NCBI GenBank assembly: GCA_016931035.1
Contig: JAFGFN010000205.1
Span: 1-33,705, forward strand
Origin: Candidatus Sumerlaeota bacterium
GTDB taxonomy: Bacteria; Sumerlaeota; Sumerlaeia; UBA8349
Direction: 5' to 3'
DNA length: 33,705 nt
The position numbers were made by a program, and so were the translations under genes. Below are positions 25,726-33,705 of the stretch, one piece after another (positions within the stretch are counted from its first letter, which is position 1; each line of letters begins with the position of its first letter). Below the pieces are notes generated by a model. It was not told the origin of the DNA. It did not search any database and was given only the letters and a program-made list of their open reading frames with translations.

Positions 25726-26118
25726 ATGAGTCGAGAATCGTTTGATTTGCATTGGCTTTTGGGCCACGAGTTACGCGCCGCCGCGCGCTACCGACGCTTT
25801 GTCGCGCTTGTGATGGTGGGCTCGTCCAACAGCGACGAAGGCCGATTGCGATTCCTCCAGGGCAATATCCGCGATAGCGACGAGCTCTTCGACATGGGGG
25901 GGTATTCGGCCGTCGTCATGACCGAGACCGACGCGCGCGGTTGCGAGGCGGCTCTCGAACGCTTCCGCAAGACGACCGTGGCGGAATCGGATCTCTTCTT
26001 CGCCACCGGTGTGTTCCCGGGAGACGAAGGACGTCCAAGGGAACTCGTCGCCACCGTGCGCCGCAGGCTTCGCGAAGTGTCCGAAACCCGACAGCCGAGA
26101 CATGACTCCGCTCGCTGA
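25726..26118 (+). CDS. small protein with degenerate GGDEF-like domain
   Basis: 130 aa. The layout follows a diguanylate cyclase domain: ELRAAARYRRFVALVMV (first helix and strand), RDSDELFDMGGYSAVVMTETD where active enzymes have RxxD..GGDEF..LLPET, then a helix and a final strand ATGVFPGD. The signature is GGYSA instead of GGDEF and the metal-binding Asp of the first strand is missing, so it cannot be an active cyclase. It may be a scaffold or sensor. AGGAG lies nine bases before ATG 25726; an open frame extends further up but without resemblance. The same kind of domain is fused to the sugar transferase downstream. Confidence 0.7.
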   Translation: MSRESFDLHWLLGHELRAAARYRRFVALVMVGSSNSDEGRLRFLQGNIRDSDELFDMGGYSAVVMTETDARGCEAALERFRKTTVAESDLFFATGVFPGDEGRPRELVATVRRRLREVSETRQPRHDSAR

Positions 26119-26261
26119 GACGCCGTGGAGGGGAGACGGTCCTGCGTGCCGGAATAGCGCAAGCGACGCGCGCGGAGGAGAAAAAAGAACTTCTCTATAA
26201 AGATTTAGGAACTTGTAGGCGAGACGTACACACCTCGAAACGGCTGGAGGATGAAAGCGCC

Positions 26262-27029
26262 ATGAACCCTCGCAACGCACGTCCCCTCAACGATCGAATC
26301 CGCCCAACGACCCGTCTTCTCGGGATTGTCGTCCTGCTTCTTGGGGCGATTGCGATTCTGACCGCCTGTTCGAGAGCGCCCAGGGACCCCTTCCCGCTGG
26401 TTGACGGCGCGACTCCCGTCAAGCTCGCTCCGGGAGACGAGGTCCAGGTCAAGATTCGCTACTTCCCCGACCTGAACGAGACTCAGATCGTTCGCCCGGA
26501 CGGAAAGATCGCCCTCGAAATGATCGACGATGTCCAGGCTGAGGGTTTGACGCCCGAGGAGCTCGATGAAGCCATTACGAATCTTTACGAGGATAAGATC
26601 AAGAACCCGATCGTCACGGTAATCTGCCGAACATTCGCCGCTCAACGGGTCTATGTGGCGGGCGAGGTGGGCACGCCAGGCGAGGTCCCCCTGATCGGAA
26701 GGATGACCGCCGCGCAGGCCGTCATGGCCGCGGGCGGTTTCGACCGCGTCACGGCCCAGCCCGCGAGCGTGATCGTCGTGCGTCAGATGGGGGGCAAGCA
26801 ATACTCCAAGAAGGTGGATTTGAGCGACACTTTTTCCAAGGACCCCGGCGAGCCGTTCTACCTGGCGCCCATGGACATCGTGTACGTGCCCGACAAGATG
26901 ATCCGGAAAGTCAATCTGTTCGTCGACCAGTACATCAACCGTCTCGTTCCGGCGGGACTCTCGTACGGGCATACACTGCCGAGCGGAGACACGGTTGGAT
27001 ACTCTCCCCCCGGCTTGGGCGCCCGATAG
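26262..27029 (+). CDS. polysaccharide export lipoprotein (Wza family)
   Basis: 255 aa. A lipoprotein signal with lipobox LTAC (Cys36) follows a basic N-terminus. The polysaccharide-export domain begins VKLAPGDEVQVKI and continues with RPDGKIALEMI; an SLBB-type segment follows (QRVYVAGEVGTPGEV, AVMAAGGF). Wza-like proteins form the outer-membrane channel for exopolysaccharide. It lacks the last long C-terminal helix of E. coli Wza, as is common in this shorter group. GGAGG precedes the ATG. The upstream 143 bases contain an AT-rich TATAAA at 26196-26201 that could be part of a promoter. Confidence 0.92.
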   Translation: MNPRNARPLNDRIRPTTRLLGIVVLLLGAIAILTACSRAPRDPFPLVDGATPVKLAPGDEVQVKIRYFPDLNETQIVRPDGKIALEMIDDVQAEGLTPEELDEAITNLYEDKIKNPIVTVICRTFAAQRVYVAGEVGTPGEVPLIGRMTAAQAVMAAGGFDRVTAQPASVIVVRQMGGKQYSKKVDLSDTFSKDPGEPFYLAPMDIVYVPDKMIRKVNLFVDQYINRLVPAGLSYGHTLPSGDTVGYSPPGLGAR

Positions 27030-27127
27030 CGTGCTCGCACCGGGTGGATCGAGAGGCCTGAAGGCATACGGGACGCCGACGGCGTTGCAGGATCGGAAAG
27101 ACCGCGGAGCAATCGGAGAGCAAGGCG

Positions 27128-28714
27128 ATGTTGAGTGAACAGAAAAACTCGGGGTTCCGCCAGGGCGAATCGGCCGCCGGAATGACGGTCCGCGACGTTC
27201 TGTACGTTCTGCTGCGTCACAAGAAGGCGATGGCGTTGTTCTTCGTCGTCTTCGTCTGCGCCGGCACTGTCGCGATCCTCCTCATGCCCAGCGTCTACCA
27301 TTCCGAGGCCCAAGTGCTCGTCAAGGTCGGGCGCAGCCCCCTCACGCGGGACCCCGAGATCAGCGTTCCGCAAGTGGACGGCTCGCCCAACGAGGTGCAG
27401 AACGCGATGGCCATTATGCAGAGCGAGAGCGTGGCGGAGAACATCGTCGAGAAGCTCGGTCCCGAAACGATTCTGCGACCCGCGGCGCCGCACTCCTTTC
27501 CGGCCCGTGTGCTGGCGCGTCTGCGCCGTGCGGGCAAGGCGGCCGGAGGGGAGTCGCCCTACGACGAAGAAACGATTCATCGCTACGCCACCACCGCGGT
27601 TGTCGAAAGCCTCCAACTGAAGGCCCTCGGCAACATCATCCGCATGAGCTACAACGCCCAGGACCCCTATTTGGCGCGAACGATTCTGTCCGACCTGCTC
27701 GACTTCTACCTCCAGAAACACGTCGAGGTCTACACCGCCCAGGTCTCGCCCGAATTCTTCGCGCGCGAAGCAACCAAGGCCCAGGAGGACTTAGCGCAGA
27801 AGGAGAGCGAGGTCGAGGAGTTCCGCAAGAAGCACAATGTAACCTCGCTCGAAGACCAAAGGAAGGTGGCCCTGGACACCGTGTCGCAGATCCAGGCCAA
27901 CCTGCGCGACACCAACGCCGAAATCGGCGCCTCGAAGGCCCGTATCAACTCCTATGAGGAGCAATTGTCGGTCATGGGCGTAAAGAAGGACAGCGAGACC
28001 GGCCAACCCCTCGTCCAGCCGGCCCCGAGCGCCTACGTCGGCGAACTCAAACAGCGGCTGCTCGACCTGCGCGTCCGCGAGTCCGAGGCCGAGCGGCGCT
28101 ACCCGGACGGCGCCCTGCCGCTCGAAGACATCCGAGACCAGATCCGCATCACGCAGGAAGCCATGAACAGCGAGGCCCGCGACGCGCCCGCCGCCGCGGC
28201 GATGGGCGGGACGGTCGCCGGAGCCGGAGGCGATGCGCCCGGCCGCAACGTCGTCTCGCTGCTCGAAACCGAGCGCGCGCAGCTCGACGGCCACCAAGCC
28301 CGCGCCACGATGCTCTCGTCGCAGCTTCAGGCGGCCGAGAAGGTGCTCGAACCGTTTCGCGAGGTCGAAACGACTCTCAAACGCCTTACGCTCGAACGCG
28401 ACGTGTTGGAAGACCGGTACGTCGAGTTTCGCAGAAACCTGGAACGTTCGAGAATCACCAGCACTCTGGACCGGGAGAAGGTGAGCAACGTGAAAGTCAT
28501 CCAATCGCCCACGTTGATTCTCGACCCCATCCTGCCCAATCGGCACCGCAATTTCGCGCTGGTCCTGTTCGTCGCGTTCTTCGGCGCGATCGCGACGGCG
28601 TTCGCGCTCGAATACCTCGATCAGACGCTCAAGACCAACGACGACGTGGCGAAACACCTGGGTCTGCCGGTTCTGACCACGGTGACCGAAGAGGAGTTCA
28701 AGTCGTGTATTTGA
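27128..28714 (+). CDS. Wzz/GumC-like polysaccharide copolymerase
   Basis: 528 aa. A first membrane helix at about 34-53 follows a short cytoplasmic N-terminus. A large periplasmic part with predicted coiled coils (about 215-300 and 370-440) comes next, then a second helix near 480-497 after PILPNRHRN. These are the features of chain-length determinants of the exosortase/GumC type. No kinase domain is fused; the CpsD-like partner is encoded two genes later. The end overlaps the next gene's GTG start by 10 bases, which suggests coupled translation. Confidence 0.92.
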   Translation: MLSEQKNSGFRQGESAAGMTVRDVLYVLLRHKKAMALFFVVFVCAGTVAILLMPSVYHSEAQVLVKVGRSPLTRDPEISVPQVDGSPNEVQNAMAIMQSESVAENIVEKLGPETILRPAAPHSFPARVLARLRRAGKAAGGESPYDEETIHRYATTAVVESLQLKALGNIIRMSYNAQDPYLARTILSDLLDFYLQKHVEVYTAQVSPEFFAREATKAQEDLAQKESEVEEFRKKHNVTSLEDQRKVALDTVSQIQANLRDTNAEIGASKARINSYEEQLSVMGVKKDSETGQPLVQPAPSAYVGELKQRLLDLRVRESEAERRYPDGALPLEDIRDQIRITQEAMNSEARDAPAAAAMGGTVAGAGGDAPGRNVVSLLETERAQLDGHQARATMLSSQLQAAEKVLEPFREVETTLKRLTLERDVLEDRYVEFRRNLERSRITSTLDREKVSNVKVIQSPTLILDPILPNRHRNFALVLFVAFFGAIATAFALEYLDQTLKTNDDVAKHLGLPVLTTVTEEEFKSCI

Positions 28715-29637
28715 ACTTCTACTCTCTCCTCAAGGAGCCGTTCAGGATCACGCCCGATCCAGCCTTCCTCTACTTGAGCCCGAGTCACAGGGAGGCATTG
28801 GCGTCGATTCTTTACGGAATCCGTATGCGCAAGGGGTTCGTCGCGGTGACCGGCGAAGTCGGAACGGGCAAGACCACGGTGATCCGCTCTTGTCTGGCGA
28901 CCTTGAACCGGACGGAGGAGAAGGTGGTCTACGTCTTCAACCCGCGCGTCACGTTCCGCGAACTCATGAAGGTCGCGTTCGAGGAACTCGGCATCGAATC
29001 CAAGGGAAGGGCCTTCTGGCAAATCGTCAAGCGCTTCTACGAATACCTGATCGAGGAGTACCGCGCGGGGCGCAACGTCGTCCTGATCGTGGACGAAGCC
29101 CAGAACATGCCGGTCGAGACGCTCGAGAAGCTGCGCATGCTCTCGAACCTAGAGACATACGAGGAAAAACTCATCCAGATCGTTCTCGTCGGTCAGCCGG
29201 AGCTCGACGAGAAACTCAATCGTCCGGAACTCCGGCAACTCCGGCAACGCATCGCGGTCCGCGCCACGATTCAACGCCTGACTCGCGCCCAGAGCCGCGA
29301 CTACATCCGCTATCGGCTCTCGCTCGTCGCGCCGGAAGAACAGCGCGTGTTCTCCCCACGGGCCGAAAGACAAATCGCGAAACACGTCAAGGGGGTGCCG
29401 CGAGTGATCAACATCCTCTGCGACAACGCGCTCGTCGCCGGCTACGGTCGGCGAAGCCCCGTCGTGTCGAACGCGATCGTCCAGGAAGTGATCGAAGACT
29501 ACGAGAGGCGGATCGAGGCGCCCGGGCCGCGACGCCGGATCCTTCCCATAGCCGTAAGCGTCGCGCTGTTCGCGGGACTGTTGCTGACCGTTTTCTTCTC
29601 GGCCAAAGCGCTGCCGAGTTTGGCTTCGGCGAACTGA
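28705..29637 (+). CDS. exosortase-locus type secretion ATPase (ExeA/GspA-like)
   Basis: 310 aa starting with GTG. MYLNFYSLLKEPFRITPDP is the typical start of ATPases in PEP-CTERM/exosortase polysaccharide loci. Walker A GEVGTGKT lies at 50-57, Walker B LIVDEAQNM near 130 and GQPEL soon after, so ATPase activity is expected. A membrane helix near 281-302 ends the protein. It is thought to drive assembly or export of the polysaccharide machinery. It follows the Wzz-like gene with a 10-base overlap. Confidence 0.92.
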   Translation: MYLNFYSLLKEPFRITPDPAFLYLSPSHREALASILYGIRMRKGFVAVTGEVGTGKTTVIRSCLATLNRTEEKVVYVFNPRVTFRELMKVAFEELGIESKGRAFWQIVKRFYEYLIEEYRAGRNVVLIVDEAQNMPVETLEKLRMLSNLETYEEKLIQIVLVGQPELDEKLNRPELRQLRQRIAVRATIQRLTRAQSRDYIRYRLSLVAPEEQRVFSPRAERQIAKHVKGVPRVINILCDNALVAGYGRRSPVVSNAIVQEVIEDYERRIEAPGPRRRILPIAVSVALFAGLLLTVFFSAKALPSLASAN

Positions 29638-29685
29638 GAGAACCGGGTTCGCCGCGGAAAGGCGCCCGAAGCGAGGTTGAATCAA

Positions 29686-30468
29686 GTGACAAAGATATTC
29701 GAAGCCCTTGAACACGCCAGAGAAGAGCGACAGGAAACCCTGGGGCGGCCCGTCGAGGTTCGCCACCACGGTCCCTCGCTTGATCTCTCGTTCATCCGCT
29801 CCAAGGCCGCGGGAGGGCCCGGCATCCTGTCGATGCCCGTTCTCCACTTGTCGGAGAAGATGACGGCCCTGTATCAGAGCATCAATTCCCTACTGTCCGG
29901 GGAAGGTCCCAAGACCGTTCAGTTCATGGGCATCGGAGAGGGACACGGCACTTCGACGCTGACGCGGGAATTCGCCAAGACGTGTGCCTTCGCCCTGGGG
30001 CGATCGGTCCTTCTTCTCGATGCCCACCAGGTCAAGCCGACGCACCTTCGCCATTTCAACGTCACTCCTCAACACGGATGGGAAGAGTGCGTGTGCGCCA
30101 ATCTCCCGCTCGAACACGCCATTCATCAGATAGGCGAGGGTCAACTCTACGCCTGTCAGCTCTCGGTCAAGGCCCCTTCCGCGCTGTGGTTGTCGGATCG
30201 AGTCAAGACCGAATACTTCATCGACAATCTGAGATCGAGCTTCGATTTCACGCTCGTGGACACGCCCTCGGCCACCGCCTCGCCCGAAGGCATCGCCTTG
30301 ACGCAACTGGTGGACGGTGTCGTGCTCGTGATCGAATCGGAAAAGGTCAGACGCCAGGTCGCGGTCAAAGTCAAAGAGAAGATCGAGCAGCACAGCGGCC
30401 GCATTCTCGGCGTCATTCTCAATAAAAGGAAGCTGCCCATTCCGGAGTTCATCTACAACCGGCTGTAG
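29686..30468 (+). CDS. CpsD-like protein with degenerate P-loop
   Basis: 260 aa. The fold of bacterial tyrosine kinases (BY-kinase/MinD-like) is visible: strand VQFMGIGEG, then SVLLLDAHQVKP where the Walker A' Asp112 sits, LVDTPSA and GVILNKRK. But the P-loop reads GIGEGHGTST at 82-91: the lysine of GEGKST is replaced and there is no C-terminal tyrosine cluster (it ends PEFIYNRL). It may therefore bind nucleotide poorly or act only as a partner for the Wzz-like protein. The GTG at 29686 has GAGG nine bases upstream; a TTG at 29677 lies too close to it. Confidence 0.85.
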   Translation: MTKIFEALEHAREERQETLGRPVEVRHHGPSLDLSFIRSKAAGGPGILSMPVLHLSEKMTALYQSINSLLSGEGPKTVQFMGIGEGHGTSTLTREFAKTCAFALGRSVLLLDAHQVKPTHLRHFNVTPQHGWEECVCANLPLEHAIHQIGEGQLYACQLSVKAPSALWLSDRVKTEYFIDNLRSSFDFTLVDTPSATASPEGIALTQLVDGVVLVIESEKVRRQVAVKVKEKIEQHSGRILGVILNKRKLPIPEFIYNRL

Positions 30469-30555
30469 TCTCGGCCGTGGCGGAGCCGTTGGAGTCGTTC
30501 CGCACAAGCGCGCGGATCCGCGCTCCAAGGGCTTCTTAGGGAGGAATAGAAAACC

Positions 30556-31818
30556 ATGTTGATTCGTACCTTTGACAAATGCCGCAGGCTGTTCCGATCG
30601 ACCAATGGAACATGCAAGGTCAACGGACTCTACTCAACCGAGCAGTTTCACGATCTGCTCGACCGCGAACGAGGCCGTTCCGACCGCAACAGCCATGGAT
30701 TCGCGCTGGTCATCTTCGAACTGAGATCGGACAAACGGAACGAACAAGCGCTCACGCTGGGCAAGATGTTTGTCGGCCGCATGAGAGCCACCGACACGGC
30801 GGGATGGATCGATTCGCACCGCGTCGGCGTCTTTCTCCCCGAGACGCACCAGGACGGTGCGCGCACGTTCGCGGATCACATCTGCCGCGACGTCGCCACC
30901 CGCGACGCGCGCCCACCCGCCTACACGATTCGCACTTATCCCTCGCAACACGCTTCCGGCTCGGGACCCCGTGCCGGAGGGAGGAGAGAAGACGAATCGT
31001 CCTCCCGCCGCGAGGAGAACGCCGAACGGCATCCGAGCGCCGTTGCGACTGGGAATCGGAACGCCGAGAGTCCGGCCGTGGCGTGCGGCGGCGGTCGGGA
31101 AACCGCAAGCGACGACAGACAGGAAATCCTGAAGTTGTGCGCTGCGCCCATTCCCAAATGGAAACGCGGGATCGACGTCGTCGGCGCCCTGACGGGCTTG
31201 ATTCTCTGCGCCCCGCTCATGTGTCTGGTCACGGCGCTGATCAAGATCGTTTCGCCCGGTCCTGTCTTCTTTCGTCAGGAACGGGTCGGACACTTGGGAA
31301 GACGCTTCTCGATGTGGAAGTTCCGCACGATGCACGTCGACAACGACGTGTCGGCGCACCGCGACTACCTGGTGGATCTGATCCACGACGAAGGCGAAGA
31401 CAAGCCGATGGTCAAGCGCGAGGACAACCCGAACATCATCCGGTTCGGCCGGATCCTGCGCGCCGCAAGCATCGACGAGATTCCCCAACTGTTCAACGTT
31501 CTCCGAGGCGAAATGAGCCTGGTCGGCCCTCGCCCGCCGATCCCCTACGAGGCCGAGGAGTACCTGCGCTGGCACGCCAACCGCCTCGAAACCGTCCCCG
31601 GCATGACCGGGCTCTGGCAGGTGAGCGGAAAGAACCGTCTGACGTTCAAGGAAATGGTTCGTCTGGATATTCGCTACGCTCGGACCATGAACCTCTGGCA
31701 GGACGTAAGGATTCTGCTCAAGACGTTCCCGGTGGTCGTGTCGATGGCGTTCGAGAAGGTTGCGGTCAGGTTCGCGAAGGAGGAGCCGGATGACGGCATC
31801 AGCCAGCAGGCGGCTTAA
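30556..31818 (+). CDS. sugar transferase with N-terminal degenerate GGDEF domain
   Basis: 420 aa. Residues 202-400 are a bacterial sugar transferase (initiating undecaprenyl-phosphate glycosyl-1-phosphate transferase): KRGIDVVGALTGL with a membrane helix, SPGPVFFRQERVG, MWKFRTM, LRGEMSLVGPRPP and PGMTGLWQVSG. Residues 28-122 look like a catalytically dead GGDEF domain (LLDRERGRSDR, FALVIFEL, WIDSHRVGVFLPET). A disordered linker of about 70 residues joins them. It should start the lipid-linked repeat unit. GGAGG precedes the ATG by 11 bases. The usual five-helix N-terminus of WbaP-type enzymes is absent. Confidence 0.93.
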   Translation: MLIRTFDKCRRLFRSTNGTCKVNGLYSTEQFHDLLDRERGRSDRNSHGFALVIFELRSDKRNEQALTLGKMFVGRMRATDTAGWIDSHRVGVFLPETHQDGARTFADHICRDVATRDARPPAYTIRTYPSQHASGSGPRAGGRREDESSSRREENAERHPSAVATGNRNAESPAVACGGGRETASDDRQEILKLCAAPIPKWKRGIDVVGALTGLILCAPLMCLVTALIKIVSPGPVFFRQERVGHLGRRFSMWKFRTMHVDNDVSAHRDYLVDLIHDEGEDKPMVKREDNPNIIRFGRILRAASIDEIPQLFNVLRGEMSLVGPRPPIPYEAEEYLRWHANRLETVPGMTGLWQVSGKNRLTFKEMVRLDIRYARTMNLWQDVRILLKTFPVVVSMAFEKVAVRFAKEEPDDGISQQAA

Positions 31819-32845
31819 CGTCGGCGTGGTTGGTTGCGGATACTGGGGACCCAACCTGGTGCGCAACTTCGACAGCATCGAAACCACCCAGATCAAGAAG
31901 GTGTGCGACGCCAGCCCGGAACGGCTGGCCCACATGAAACGGCTCTATCCCTCGATCGATGTCGCCACAGACTTCGACGAGCTGGTCGAAGACCCCGAGA
32001 TCGATGCGATCGCCGTCGCCACGCCCGTGCAGCTGCACCATCGCCTGGGCATGAAATGCCTCGAGGCGGGCAAACACACGTTCATCGAGAAGCCGATGGC
32101 TTTGTCCTCGGCCCAATGCGACGACCTCATCGATCTGGCCCACAGAAACCGCCTGACCCTCATGATCGGCCACACGTTCATCTACACCTCCGAAGTGAGA
32201 AAGATTAAGGACATTCTCGATTCGGGCGAGATCGGCGACGTCCTTTACATCAGCGCGCGCCGACTCAACCTCGGACTCTTCCAGAAAGACATCAACGTCG
32301 CTTGGGACCTGGCGCCCCACGACATCTCGATCATCCTCTTCCTCCTGGGCGCCGACCCGGTGACGGTCAACTGCCAGGGCAAGGCGCACGTGGCCGAAGG
32401 AATCGAGGACGTCACCAACATGTCGCTCGATTTCGCCGACGGGCGTTTCGCCACGATCATGAGCAGCTGGCTCGATCCCAACAAGGTCCGCGAAATGACG
32501 ATCGTCGGCAGCAAGAAGATGCTCGTCTATAACGACATCGTGGCGCAGGAGAAGATCAAGATCTACGACAAACGCGTCGAAGTGCCGCCCCACTACGACA
32601 CCTTCGCCGAGTTCCGCTTCGCATACCATTACGGAGACATCTATTCCCCTCACGTCCAGCAAATCGAGCCGCTCCGAGTGGAGTGCGAGCATTTCGCGAA
32701 CTGCATCGCCGACGGATCGGCGCCCATGACGGACGGCGCCGACGGCAAAAAAGTGGTCGAGATTCTCGAAGCGTCGTCCGCCTCCTTGCGCCGCAACGGC
32801 GCCTCGATTCCTCTGGCGCGACCCGACGTTCGGGCTCAAGCCTGA
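31790..32845 (+). CDS. Gfo/Idh/MocA family oxidoreductase
   Basis: 351 aa. The NAD(P)-binding fold is clear: NVGVVGCGYWGPNLVRNF (GxGxxG at the start), EDPEIDAIAVATPVQLHH and the EKP of HTFIEKPMALS. The C-terminal half is the usual alpha/beta substrate domain. In polysaccharide loci such enzymes oxidise or reduce nucleotide sugars; the substrate cannot be told here. The chosen ATG overlaps the end of the transferase gene by 29 bases and is preceded by AAGGAGGAG; an upstream ATG at 31760 gives ten basic residues with no good site. Confidence 0.93.
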   Translation: MTASASRRLNVGVVGCGYWGPNLVRNFDSIETTQIKKVCDASPERLAHMKRLYPSIDVATDFDELVEDPEIDAIAVATPVQLHHRLGMKCLEAGKHTFIEKPMALSSAQCDDLIDLAHRNRLTLMIGHTFIYTSEVRKIKDILDSGEIGDVLYISARRLNLGLFQKDINVAWDLAPHDISIILFLLGADPVTVNCQGKAHVAEGIEDVTNMSLDFADGRFATIMSSWLDPNKVREMTIVGSKKMLVYNDIVAQEKIKIYDKRVEVPPHYDTFAEFRFAYHYGDIYSPHVQQIEPLRVECEHFANCIADGSAPMTDGADGKKVVEILEASSASLRRNGASIPLARPDVRAQA

Positions 32846-32861
32846 TCCGTTCCGCTCCCGG

Positions 32862-33446
32862 ATGAACCTCTCCGAATACCACTGGACACCCGGATTCAAC
32901 GACCCCACGTGGCTCGGGTTGACCGCAACGTGTCTCTATCTGCTCTCCGCCGCGCTCTGCGGCGCCTGCGCCGCCCGCGAAATCCCCCCATCGGAAAACG
33001 CGCGCGCGAACACGAGCCAACGTCGATTCTGGCTCTGTCTCGCCCTCCTGATGTTCGCGCTCGGCGCCAACAAAGAGGTCGATTTCCAGACGTGGATCGT
33101 CTCGACCGCAAGACGCGTGTCGATCCGTCAGGGGTGGTATCCGTGGCGGACCGTCGTCAAGGTCGCCTTCGCCACGGCGACGGTCTTGGCGGGCGGCCTC
33201 TTGTTCGTTCTATCCGTCCGCGAGACCCGCGGCATCGGAGCGGCGCGCCCGCTCCTGCTTGCCGGAATCGTAACGTTGTGCGCGTTCGTCCTCCTCAGAG
33301 TCGTTCCCTTCGGCGGCGTCTGGGGCGTTGCGGCGGAAGAGAAGGCGGAGACCCCCTGGCTCAAGGGTGCGCTCGAAATAGGCGGCATTGTCCTGGTGCT
33401 GGCCTCGAACGCAGCGTATCTCGTCCACACCCGTCGGGAGCCCTAG
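32862..33446 (+). CDS. small polytopic membrane protein, unknown function
   Basis: 194 aa with about four membrane segments (about 17-37, 55-70, 102-120, 128-146) and a last one near 170-188. The stretch GANKEVDFQTWIV followed by RQGWYPWR looks like an NK-x-x-D-x-QT ... QGWY-x-x-R signature I associate with uncharacterised membrane proteins, from memory. It follows the oxidoreductase by 16 bases, so it is probably in the same transcript. Function unknown; a role in the envelope is likely only by context. Confidence 0.75.
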   Translation: MNLSEYHWTPGFNDPTWLGLTATCLYLLSAALCGACAAREIPPSENARANTSQRRFWLCLALLMFALGANKEVDFQTWIVSTARRVSIRQGWYPWRTVVKVAFATATVLAGGLLFVLSVRETRGIGAARPLLLAGIVTLCAFVLLRVVPFGGVWGVAAEEKAETPWLKGALEIGGIVLVLASNAAYLVHTRREP

Positions 33447-33691
<245 letters not shown>

Positions 33692-33705
33692 ACCCCCGCC
33701 GCCCC

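Noticed and set aside
25348-25767. Minus-strand frame of 139 codons before the GGDEF-like gene
   Set aside because: It overlaps the start of the better supported plus-strand gene, has no recognisable domain and no good ribosome binding site.
30510-30524. GCGCGGATCCGCGC palindrome before the sugar transferase
   Set aside because: Short GC palindrome without spacer or T run; expected by chance in this base composition.

Overview
This is a GC-rich bacterial chromosome segment, apparently one end of a draft or metagenome contig because it stops at 33661-33705 in a 31-base C run. No rRNA, tRNA or CRISPR is visible. The gene content (MoxR/DUF58/VWA/ABC operon, S6-SSB-S18-L9 operon, exosortase-type polysaccharide genes, heptanucleotide intergenic repeats) suggests a Gram-negative, environmental, possibly uncultured lineage such as a Planctomycetota/PVC relative or a neighbouring candidate phylum. 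That placement is inference; nothing here fixes the taxon.

Region A (1-12723, minus strand) is one long operon reading leftward: MoxR-type AAA+ ATPase, a secreted/membrane protein with an amidotransferase-like segment, an ABC ATPase, two paralogous ABC-2 permeases, a DUF58 protein, a BatA-like VWA membrane protein and a large double-VWA membrane protein. A pairing of MoxR ATPase, DUF58 and VWA proteins is usually read as a chaperone-like or envelope-stress system; here it is tied to an exporter.

Region B (12724-14994, minus) holds a broken four-helix-bundle (S23/IVP) gene flanked by inverted heptanucleotide arrays, then a membrane/coiled-coil protein, then a 443-base stretch without a convincing gene.

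Region C (14995-23157, minus) is housekeeping: prs, rplY (CTC type), pth, rpsF, ssb, rpsR, a polytopic membrane protein in the YybS position, rplI and a DUF512 radical-SAM-like protein. bS6 has a long acidic tail and bS18 a long Arg/Gly-rich head. A lipoprotein gene with a good intrinsic terminator lies upstream of prs.

Region D (23158-33705, plus) starts with an orphan sigma-54 response regulator and continues with an exopolysaccharide locus: a degenerate-GGDEF protein, Wza-like export lipoprotein, Wzz/GumC-like copolymerase, exosortase-locus-type secretion ATPase, a CpsD-like protein whose P-loop lysine is missing, a sugar transferase fused to a second degenerate GGDEF domain, a Gfo/Idh/MocA oxidoreductase and a small membrane protein. 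Together these would start, regulate and export an envelope polysaccharide; Wzy/Wzx and any exosortase are not in the window.

The most unusual non-coding signal is a set of strictly 7-bp-periodic arrays, with several unrelated unit sequences, at gene boundaries of the minus-strand operons only, several of them touching stop codons.
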